Below are positions 1-5,049 of a stretch of DNA of 6,452 bases, in pieces. The stretch lies in NCBI GenBank assembly GCA_030597435.1, contig JAUVRV010000166.1, positions 1-6,452 of the forward strand, written 5' to 3'. The first letter of the stretch is position 1. Every line of letters begins with the position of its first letter. The translations under genes were made by a program, and so were the position numbers. This stretch comes from Gemmatimonadales bacterium. Its GTDB lineage: Bacteria; Gemmatimonadota; Gemmatimonadetes; Gemmatimonadales; GWC2-71-9. Under the pieces are notes generated by a model. The model ran no database searches. It was not told the origin of the DNA and was given only the letters and a program-made list of their open reading frames with translations.

Positions 1-1
1 A

Positions 2-649
2 GGCGGTTTTGCGGCCGCCAGCGTAGACCTACAGGACGACCTGTTGGGTCAGTTCCCTCTCGTGATCGGCCTGGTTCTCCTGACCACCGTGGTCATGCTG
101 GGTATCGCTTTCAAGTCGGTATTGGTTCCGATCAAAGCGGTGATCATGAACTGCTTCTCAGTCCTGGGTGCATTCGGGATGACGGTGCTGGTGTTTCAGC
201 ATGGGGTCGGTGCCGGCCTGTTCGGCTTGGACGGGCCAACCGAGGCTGTCTACGTAGTGGTCCCCGTGCTCGTTTTTGCGGTCGTGTTTGGCTTGAGCAT
301 GGACTACGGTGTATTCCTGTTGGCCCGTATCAAGGAAGCCTACGATCGATCTGGTCGCAACGACCAGGCGACGATTGAGGGACTCACCGCAACGGCGTCG
401 GTGATTACGAGCGCAGCCGCAATCATGGTCATCGTATTTGGCGTTTTTAGTTTTTCACGCGTCCTGGCTGCGCAGATGATGGGCTTTGGATTGGCCATAG
501 CAGTAGTGCTAGATGCGACGCTGATTCGAATGGTGCTGGCACCGGCTATCATGCACATCGGAGGCAGGTGGAACTGGTGGCCGGGTGCGCCCATCCAGCC
601 AGCTAGTGGTAATACCAGGTCTAGCGGTGAGACACGGCTGGAGCCTTAG
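2..649 (+). CDS. MMPL/RND-family membrane transporter, C-terminal part (5' end outside window)
   Basis: The frame is open from base 2 to the TAG at 647-649, giving 215 residues of a longer protein; a TTG at 44 is in frame but lies inside the domain, so it is not taken as the start. At least five hydrophobic spans are visible (about residues 20-36, 45-65, 84-102, 130-152, 158-186). The fragment has the conserved blocks of the C-terminal MMPL domain: FKSVLVPIKAV after the first helix, GLSMDYGVFLLARIKE near residues 98-113, a VITSAAAIMVIVFGVFSF block, then GFGLAIAVVLDATLIRMVLAP and the closing NWWP. The Asp101-Tyr102 pair matches the Asp-Tyr pair used for proton relay in the last transmembrane bundle of MmpL3-like transporters. 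MMPL proteins are proton-driven inner-membrane exporters, often of lipids or hydrophobic compounds; the substrate cannot be told here. It is the only plus-strand gene and converges on the DUF4031-like gene. Confidence 0.93.
   Translation, partial: GGFAAASVDLQDDLLGQFPLVIGLVLLTTVVMLGIAFKSVLVPIKAVIMNCFSVLGAFGMTVLVFQHGVGAGLFGLDGPTEAVYVVVPVLVFAVVFGLSMDYGVFLLARIKEAYDRSGRNDQATIEGLTATASVITSAAAIMVIVFGVFSFSRVLAAQMMGFGLAIAVVLDATLIRMVLAPAIMHIGGRWNWWPGAPIQPASGNTRSSGETRLEP
602..625. repeat. Bulged inverted repeat at the overlapping convergent gene ends
   Basis: GCTAGTGGT (602-610) pairs with ACCA (614-617) and CTAGC (621-625) around a 3-base AAT loop, with GGT (618-620) bulged out. It straddles the stop codon (623-621) of the minus-strand gene and lies just inside the end of the plus-strand gene. 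It could fold in either transcript, but no T-run follows on either strand, so it is not a classical intrinsic terminator. It may be chance. Confidence 0.3.
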
Positions 650-938
650 GCGCGGCGAATCGCAGGCCCAACTCCAAATACGATCCCCTCAGATCCCAAT
701 GCCAGGCATCCATTCGCTCGTCGCGTAGCGGGTGTTTCAATGGTTTGTACTGTAGCCACCGCTCGCTCATTCCTAGCAGCCTGCCAGCCTCGACGAGCAA
801 ATCGCGGTTTGACGAAACCAGGTGGGCCATGCCTTCTTCCCACAACACGAAACGGTGGAGCCAAAGTCCACCGTTCATAGCGTGTACCATCCCTTCACGC
901 CGTCGCTCGAATTCACGCCATTCTATACTCAACTGCAC
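621..938 (-). CDS. DUF4031-like small protein
   Basis: This gene encodes 105 residues. The start is GTG at 938, chosen because AGGAAG (950-945) sits 6 bases upstream; the next in-frame ATG (890) has its purine run too close. The start lies inside the end of the pilin gene (10-base overlap), so translation is probably coupled. From about residue 37 the protein follows the pattern I recall for DUF4031: GMAHLVS, a helix ending RLLGMSERWLQ (Trp61, Gln63), then HWDL (residues 80-83). The first 36 residues are charged and aromatic and are not recognised. There is no signal peptide or membrane span, so it is probably cytoplasmic. DUF4031 has no established function that I know of. Its 3' end overlaps the exporter gene on the other strand by 29 bases, affecting only a non-conserved tail. 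It is third in a polA-pilin-DUF4031 cluster. The gene is probably real; the family call is moderately sure. Confidence 0.65.
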   Translation of the reverse strand: MQLSIEWREFERRREGMVHAMNGGLWLHRFVLWEEGMAHLVSSNRDLLVEAGRLLGMSERWLQYKPLKHPLRDERMDAWHWDLRGSYLELGLRFAAPKAPAVSHR

Positions 939-1312
939 TCAACACTTCCTTCAACTACAGCAGTCCCGACGGGTGCGGCGTTACCAATGAAGACGTAGCA
1001 TCGAGTTGGGGTCCGGTTGTGGGTAGCTGTCGCAGACCAGCCGAGAAAGGTCGCCTCATTCAAAACGACGGTGACATCGGGACTCAGGGAGAACCCACCC
1101 GCCTGCAATAAGGCCACGTCGTCTGTGTAAGTCGCGCGATCGTAGTAACTGGACTCCTCGTGCAGCCCCAAGGTACGGAGGTCACTTCTCATCGTGGCCA
1201 CCATGGCACGTTTACGGTATCCCTGCAACCGCGGCAGCGTGATGGCCGCGAGCAACCCGAGTATGATGAACACCACCAACAGTTCTATGATTGTGAAACC
1301 GCGACGATTCAA
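929..1312 (-). CDS. Type IV pilin-like / pseudopilin protein with prepilin cleavage site
   Basis: This gene encodes 127 residues and starts at TTG 1312, supported by GGAG (1322-1319) 6 bases upstream and by the very short leader this gives. The leader MNRRG is followed by FTIIELLVVFIILGLLAAI, a textbook class III signal: prepilin peptidase would cut after Gly5, giving a methylated Phe6 and placing Glu10 at mature position 5, the residue needed for pilus assembly. Residues 6-27 form the hydrophobic N-terminal helix. The globular part has SDLRTLGLHEESSYYDRATYT followed by a C-terminal domain with GWSATATH and two cysteines, Cys105 and Cys126, which could form the disulfide-bounded D-region of major pilins. 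Length and layout fit a small major or minor pilin or a type II secretion pseudopilin; these cannot be separated without the assembly genes, which are not in the window. It lies 63 bases after polA and overlaps the DUF4031-like gene by 10. Confidence 0.9.
   Translation of the reverse strand: MNRRGFTIIELLVVFIILGLLAAITLPRLQGYRKRAMVATMRSDLRTLGLHEESSYYDRATYTDDVALLQAGGFSLSPDVTVVLNEATFLGWSATATHNRTPTRCYVFIGNAAPVGTAVVEGSVECS
945..950 (-). promoter_or_regulatory. Ribosome binding site of the DUF4031-like gene
   Basis: AGGAAG on the minus strand lies 6 bases before the GTG at 938, within the pilin coding sequence. It decides the GTG start and supports translational coupling with the pilin gene. Confidence 0.6.
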
Positions 1313-1375
1313 GGCGCTCTCCGTGCGAGACTCACACTTGGAAAAATGCCATTGACCTTTGGTCGGGACAACCGC
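1313..1375 (-). other. polA-pilin intergenic gap
   Basis: These 63 bases contain the pilin ribosome site and a tiny GACC-AAA-GGTC inverted repeat just after the polA stop. I see no convincing terminator and no good promoter (a TTGTCC / CATTTT pair with 17-base spacing is too weak), so read-through from polA into the pilin gene is the simplest reading. Confidence 0.5.
1319..1322 (-). promoter_or_regulatory. Ribosome binding site of the pilin gene
   Basis: GGAG on the minus strand, 6 bases before the TTG at 1312, decides the TTG start. No ATG or GTG lies in the same frame between here and the polA stop. Confidence 0.65.
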
Positions 1376-4126
1376 CTAGGCCTTCGCATGGAGCCAGTTG
1401 GGTCCGACACCAATGTCCACCACGAGCGGCACGCTGAGTTGAGCGGCGCCCTCCATTTCACGCCGCACCACCTCACAGGCATCTTCGACTTCGGAATCGG
1501 GTGACTCGAGCACGAGTTCATCATGTACTTGGAGTAGCATTGCAGTGTTCATGCCGGACTTTTTCAGCACTGCAGCCAGGTTAACCATGGCGATCTTTAT
1601 CAGATCCGCAGCAGAGCCTTGCATCGGCGAGTTCATTGCTGTCCGCTCTCCAAACGTGCGGATGTTGTAGTTGGGATCCTTCAGCTCCGGTATGTAGCGA
1701 CGGCGACCGAACAGGGTCTCTACGTAGCCGATCTTCTTGGCGTTCTCCACAGTATCGTCCAGAAAACGGCGCACACCAGCGAATCGTGCAAAGTAGAGTC
1801 GAATGAAGTCCTTCGCCTCCTCCTGGGAGATATCCAGCTGCCGCGCCAACGAAAACGGACCTTGACCGTAAATAGTGGCGAAGTTGATCGTCTTGGCTCT
1901 GGCCCGCATTTCGGACGTCACGTCATGCAACGCCACCTCGAAGATGAGCGCGGCAGTCTGGATATGGATGTCACCACCTTGCCGAAACGCTTCGATGAAT
2001 GCCTGATCCTGCGACAGATGGGCGAGCACGCGTAGCTCGATTTGCGAATAGTCTGCTACAATGAAGCTGCACCCACCCCGCGGCACGAAACACTGACGGA
2101 TGAGTTCACCTCTTGCCGTTCTAATAGGGATGTTCTGCAGATTCGGGTCGGAAGAGGATAATCTCCCCGTAGCCGTACCGGTTTGGTTGAAGCTGGTATG
2201 GATGCGCCCGGTGTCGCGATTCACCCTTGCGGGGAGCACGTCCGCGTACGTCGACTTGAGCTTGGTCAATTCGCGGTAATCGAGCAACAACCCGGGAACC
2301 TCAAACCCCATCTCGGCCAGTTGTGCCAGAACCGCCGCATCCGTCGACGGCCCTGTCTTGGTGCGCTTCAAAACGGGCAACTGCAGCTTGTCGAACAGGA
2401 TTTGGCGCAATTGCGGAGTGCTGTTGAGGTTGAAATCGGTACCCGCGGCTGCGAACACCGCCTGCTCTATCTCTTTCAACTCGTCGTTGAAACGACGTGA
2501 TAGATCCCGCAGCCGATCGGTATCGATGGCGATCCCACACCACTCCATGTCTGCTAGCACGCCGACCAGCGGGACCTCAATCTCTTCCAACAACGGTCGA
2601 GCTACGGCAGCGTCTATTCGCGGAGCGAAATTGTCTCGCAGCTGTAGCACGGCTCGAGCATTCGAGCATGAGAAAGCTGCTACGTCTGCGACTGCTATCT
2701 CGCAGATCGATCGCCTCGATTTGCCCTTACCCGTGAGTTCCTGTTCGCTTCTGAGTCCGACATTGAGATAGTCCAACGAAAGCACGTCGATAGCGTGCGA
2801 TCTGCGGCCTGGATCAAGTACGAAGCTCGCCAGCATCGAGTCGTACATTGCACCACCTAACTCCACGCCCGCGGCTCGCAGTGCTAGCCAAGCACGCTTG
2901 AGATCATGCCCCGATTTGCTCACGCGGGAATCCTGCAACAGTTGCCGTAACGAGCTTGTGCTCGCATCCAAAATCGGCGGGAGGTTGCGAGGCGTCCTTG
3001 CGGTCATCAGTTCACCGTCAGGCGTACGGTGATCGAGTGGCATGTACCATGCGCGACCATCCGGCAGGGCGATCGACACGCCCACGAGAGCTCTCTTCAA
3101 AACCCCCTGTTCTGAAACCACGTCGAGCGCAAACTCCGATTCACTTCTGACGGTAGCTACCACAGCGGCGAGGCTCACCGGATCGTCGACGACCACATGC
3201 TTCGCAGTTTCACTGGTTGCGGTCGGCGTGCGATCGAGCTTGGAGAGCAGCGAGGTGAACTCGAGTTCGGTGTACAGCCTGGCAAGAGCGTCGGAATCGG
3301 GTGTCTCTACACGCAATGCTGCCAGATCGAGAGCAACTGGAACGTCGAGCTGTATCGTGACCAGCTGCTTGCTCAGCCGAGCTTCCTCAGCCTGGCTCAG
3401 CAGACCTTCACGGGCACGCTTTCCCTTCACCTCCGCCGCGTGCGCCAGTATCGACTCCAGATCACCGTAGGACTCAATCAATGCGCGCGCTGTCTTGTCA
3501 CCGATGCCCTTGACTCCAGGAACATTGTCCGATGAGTCACCCACGAGAGCCAAGTAATCAACCACGTGCTCCGGAGGTATGCCCAATCGCTCGTGAGCGT
3601 TTGAAAGATCGGACAAGGTTTCAGCGACCGGTGCCGTACCACCACGACCCGGATTCAACACAACCACGTGCTCAGAGATCAGTTGGTAGAAGTCCTTATC
3701 ACCGGACACAATCACAGTCCGGAGGTTCTGCTGTGCTGCCTGGGATGCGAGCGTGCCTATGACGTCATCGGCTTCATACCCGTCCACCGCAATCAACGGA
3801 ACTCCGAAACCATCCAATAGCTCCTTTATCCGTTCGATCGATCGGTCGAAGTCCTCCTGCAACTCATCGTCCAGTTTTTCACGGGTGGCCTTGTATTCGG
3901 GATACGTGTCGGTCCGGAACGATGAGCCAGCATCATGTACCCAGACGACATATTCGGGTCGGTGTTGTTCAACGAGCCGATGGAGGAAGTTGGCCACACC
4001 CCACACAGCCGAGGTGTTCTCCCCACGACTGGTCCTGAGAGGCCGGCTGATCATGGCAAAGAACGCCCTGTAGATCAGCGCGTAGCCGTCCACCAGAAAG
4101 AACTCGGATCGCTTTGGAGTTGACAT
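1376..4126 (-). CDS. polA: DNA polymerase I with active 5' nuclease and polymerase motifs but degenerate 3'-5' exonuclease
   Basis: This gene encodes 916 residues from ATG 4126; an upstream in-frame TTG at 4150 abuts the terminator hairpin and is not preferred. Polymerase I fills gaps and removes RNA primers in lagging-strand synthesis and excision repair. Residues 1-300 are the 5' nuclease: Asp13 (LVDG), Asp65, GYEADD (116-121), SGDKDF (141-146) and GDSSDN (196-201) keep the metal-binding acids. Residues about 315-510 have the fold of the 3'-5' exonuclease, but its catalytic sites are altered: the DTE motif reads D335-V-V, the second-motif Asp is Ala412, and the YxxxD motif is F485-S-C-S-N489. 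Residues 510-916 are the family A polymerase: motif A ADYSQIELR with Asp692 and Glu697, the O-helix with Arg741, Lys745, Phe749 and Tyr753, and motif C QVHDE with His868-Asp869. The length matches full-size PolI (928 in E. coli). It is thus predicted to polymerise and nick-translate but not to proofread. It leads the pilin and DUF4031-like genes. Confidence 0.98.
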   Translation of the reverse strand: MSTPKRSEFFLVDGYALIYRAFFAMISRPLRTSRGENTSAVWGVANFLHRLVEQHRPEYVVWVHDAGSSFRTDTYPEYKATREKLDDELQEDFDRSIERIKELLDGFGVPLIAVDGYEADDVIGTLASQAAQQNLRTVIVSGDKDFYQLISEHVVVLNPGRGGTAPVAETLSDLSNAHERLGIPPEHVVDYLALVGDSSDNVPGVKGIGDKTARALIESYGDLESILAHAAEVKGKRAREGLLSQAEEARLSKQLVTIQLDVPVALDLAALRVETPDSDALARLYTELEFTSLLSKLDRTPTATSETAKHVVVDDPVSLAAVVATVRSESEFALDVVSEQGVLKRALVGVSIALPDGRAWYMPLDHRTPDGELMTARTPRNLPPILDASTSSLRQLLQDSRVSKSGHDLKRAWLALRAAGVELGGAMYDSMLASFVLDPGRRSHAIDVLSLDYLNVGLRSEQELTGKGKSRRSICEIAVADVAAFSCSNARAVLQLRDNFAPRIDAAVARPLLEEIEVPLVGVLADMEWCGIAIDTDRLRDLSRRFNDELKEIEQAVFAAAGTDFNLNSTPQLRQILFDKLQLPVLKRTKTGPSTDAAVLAQLAEMGFEVPGLLLDYRELTKLKSTYADVLPARVNRDTGRIHTSFNQTGTATGRLSSSDPNLQNIPIRTARGELIRQCFVPRGGCSFIVADYSQIELRVLAHLSQDQAFIEAFRQGGDIHIQTAALIFEVALHDVTSEMRARAKTINFATIYGQGPFSLARQLDISQEEAKDFIRLYFARFAGVRRFLDDTVENAKKIGYVETLFGRRRYIPELKDPNYNIRTFGERTAMNSPMQGSAADLIKIAMVNLAAVLKKSGMNTAMLLQVHDELVLESPDSEVEDACEVVRREMEGAAQLSVPLVVDIGVGPNWLHAKA

Positions 4127-4155
4127 ACCAGGAAGTTGAAGATAGCACAAACGAA

Positions 4156-4184
4156 AAGCCCCGCCTTTCGGTAGGGCGGGGCTT
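4156..4184 (-). terminator. Intrinsic terminator after the cold-shock gene
   Basis: AAGCCCCGCC (minus 4184-4175) pairs perfectly with GGCGGGGCTT (4165-4156) around a 9-base region, extendable by a T-A pair and a wobble. On the minus strand the stem runs straight into TTTTCGTTT, the expected T-rich tail. It begins 20 bases after the csp stop codon and ends about 30 bases before the polA start, so it should end csp transcripts and insulate polA. On the plus strand the tail is weak. Confidence 0.92.
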
Positions 4185-4204
4185 GTATTGTAGTGGCCAG
4201 AGAC

Positions 4205-4408
4205 TCAAACCCTCAGAACATTCTGAGCGTTCAGTCCTTTGTCGCCTGTCTTCAGCTCGAATTCGACTTCTTGACCTTCACGAAGAGTTCTGAATCCCTC
4301 AGCTTGAATGGCCGAGAAGTGTACGAATACGTCGTCACCTCCCTCTTCTTGCTCGATGAAACCGTAACCTTTTGCATCGTTGAACCACTTCACCTTACCG
4401 TGCGGCAT
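4205..4408 (-). CDS. Cold-shock domain protein (CspA family)
   Basis: This gene encodes 67 residues from ATG 4408, with AGGAG (4420-4416) 7 bases upstream. It is a complete single cold-shock domain: VKWFNDAKGYGFI holds the RNP1 motif KGYGFI (13-18), and VFVHF (27-31) is RNP2, followed by FSAIQAEGFRTLREGQEVEF and the usual closing NAQNV. These proteins form a five-strand OB-fold barrel that binds single-stranded RNA or DNA through the aromatic RNP residues; they melt mRNA structure and act in cold adaptation or general growth, in the cytoplasm. The frame stays open far upstream of 4408, but that stretch is only a shadow of the kinase-like gene; the ribosome site and family length fix the start. 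It has its own promoter (-35 at 4507-4502) and terminator, so it is probably a single-gene unit. Which csp paralogue it is cannot be told. Confidence 0.97.
   Translation of the reverse strand: MPHGKVKWFNDAKGYGFIEQEEGGDDVFVHFSAIQAEGFRTLREGQEVEFELKTGDKGLNAQNVLRV
4212..4227. repeat. Perfect short inverted repeat at the 3' end of csp
   Basis: CTCAGAA (4212-4218) and TTCTGAG (4221-4227) are perfect inverted arms separated by CA. It lies in the last codons of csp (AQNVLR), about 28 bases before the terminator stem. It could be a second small hairpin in the mRNA tail, but the codons encode conserved residues, so chance is quite possible. Confidence 0.4.
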
Positions 4409-4415
4409 TACATCA

Positions 4416-4420
4416 CTCCT
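4416..4420 (-). promoter_or_regulatory. Ribosome binding site of the cold-shock gene
   Basis: AGGAG on the minus strand, 7 bases before the ATG at 4408, is the best Shine-Dalgarno match in the window and consistent with strong expression. Confidence 0.85.
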
Positions 4421-4451
4421 GCAAAGACTATGGGTTGTGTCTATCGAGTAC

Positions 4452-4469
4452 GGGTCACTCAGCAGACCC
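4452..4469 (-). other. Small inverted repeat in the csp leader
   Basis: On the minus strand GGGTC (4469-4465) pairs with GACCC (4456-4452) across an 8-base loop. If transcription starts near 4471 this would be a hairpin at the extreme 5' end of the csp mRNA, a position where hairpins can slow decay. The stem is only 5 base pairs. Confidence 0.3.
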
Positions 4470-4477
4470 ACCCTAAA

Positions 4478-4507
4478 ATGTTGCGCCCATGGGAGCCTGA
4501 CTGTCAA
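4478..4507 (-). promoter_or_regulatory. Candidate sigma-70-type promoter of the cold-shock gene
   Basis: The minus strand has a consensus -35 box TTGACA at 4507-4502 and, after 18 bases, a weak -10 box CAACAT at 4483-4478 (3 of 6 matches). Transcription would start near 4471, leaving a leader of about 60 bases before the csp ATG. The -35 box overlaps the TGA stop (4506-4504) of the kinase-like gene. The -35 is convincing; the -10 is not, and the element could be read with other spacings. Confidence 0.5.
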
Positions 4508-5049
4508 GCTAGCAGCCAGACAACGCAGGCCACTCCCGGTGCGACCACTAAGTTGTCGCCGCATGGTCCGGGCCACCGTTCCAGCAGTGTTCCCACAACC
4601 GCACCCGAGACAACCGCCGGCCACGGCAGACCGAGTGTGGCCAGAACGACCAGCGCAGTGACGAGCGCCGCCACGCTCCCGCTGACTGTCTTGCCTACGG
4701 AGGGGGACGCCCACCCGCCCACCAACGAAGCGGCCGGATCGGCGAGTGCGCTCACCAGAATCCCGGCGGCGGGGGCTATCGGCGGGAACCAGGCAGCAAG
4801 CGCGTAGCCCAGGCTGAGCCACGTGGCACCACACAATCGCCCCGTCTCTCCTGATCTGAATACCGGCACCCATGTCGCGAGCCGGCGGCTCAGCTTGGGT
4901 AGCTTGATGCGCGCAACGTCCCCGATGACGGCGACCACCGCCCCTACCACCAGGACCGAGCGCAATTGGCCCCAATCGGCCAAGAGCGGAATCAGCAGTA
5001 CCGCAGCCGAGCCCGCGTGGAGAAGCCGTCGAAGCGCTGGCCCCTTCAC
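4504..5049 (-). CDS. Multi-pass membrane protein, dolichol/phytol kinase-like (phosphatidate cytidylyltransferase-like) family
   Basis: This gene encodes 181 residues from GTG 5049, whose GTGA overlaps the transglycosylase stop by 4 bases; only a weak GGGA precedes it, so it is probably translated by coupling. It has about six hydrophobic spans (roughly 12-24, 30-46, 73-103, 124-140, 143-156, 167-181). Family-type motifs are present: an N-terminal RRLLHAGSA, GETGRLCG (67-74) with a charged pair in a loop, ALADPAASLVGG (101-112) followed by GKTVSGSVA (119-127), and near the end LERWPGPCGDNL (156-167). This pattern belongs to CTP-dependent dolichol/phytol kinases and related CdsA-like proteins, where the Asp, the GK(T/S) loop and the late Asp-Asn act at the membrane. 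The second motif reads ADP where relatives often have GD. In bacteria the substrate is generally unproven; polyprenol or another isoprenoid or lipid alcohol is plausible. Placement behind a peptidoglycan lyase suggests envelope work. The family call is fairly sure, the substrate is not. Confidence 0.78.
   Translation of the reverse strand: MKGPALRRLLHAGSAAVLLIPLLADWGQLRSVLVVGAVVAVIGDVARIKLPKLSRRLATWVPVFRSGETGRLCGATWLSLGYALAAWFPPIAPAAGILVSALADPAASLVGGWASPSVGKTVSGSVAALVTALVVLATLGLPWPAVVSGAVVGTLLERWPGPCGDNLVVAPGVACVVWLLA

Noticed and set aside
44..46. TTG 44 as the real start of the plus-strand transporter gene
   Set aside because: The 14 codons before it are open and match the MMPL domain pattern leading into the first helix; the fragment begins mid-domain, so the gene starts outside the window.
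1313..1375. Possible separate promoter for the pilin gene (TTGTCC, 17 bases, CATTTT)
   Set aside because: It has only 4 of 6 and 3 of 6 matches; no better than expected by chance in this interval.
1619..4073. Several plus-strand open frames of 60-140 residues opposite polA
   Set aside because: All are antisense shadows of the polA reading frame in GC-rich DNA, without motifs or plausible ribosome sites.
4127..4150. Extended polA start at TTG 4150
   Set aside because: It would begin directly at the foot of the terminator hairpin, has no ribosome site and adds eight non-conserved residues; ATG 4126 fits PolI N-termini better.
4190..4216. tRNA-like string (tggccagagactcaaacc) resembling the 3' part of a tRNA
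   Set aside because: There is no cloverleaf, acceptor stem or anticodon arm; the bases are the csp terminator flank and the csp stop region.
4193..4807. Plus-strand open frame of about 200 residues opposite csp and the kinase-like gene
   Set aside because: It is low-complexity Thr/Ala/Pro-rich, has no family motifs and is antisense to two well-supported genes.
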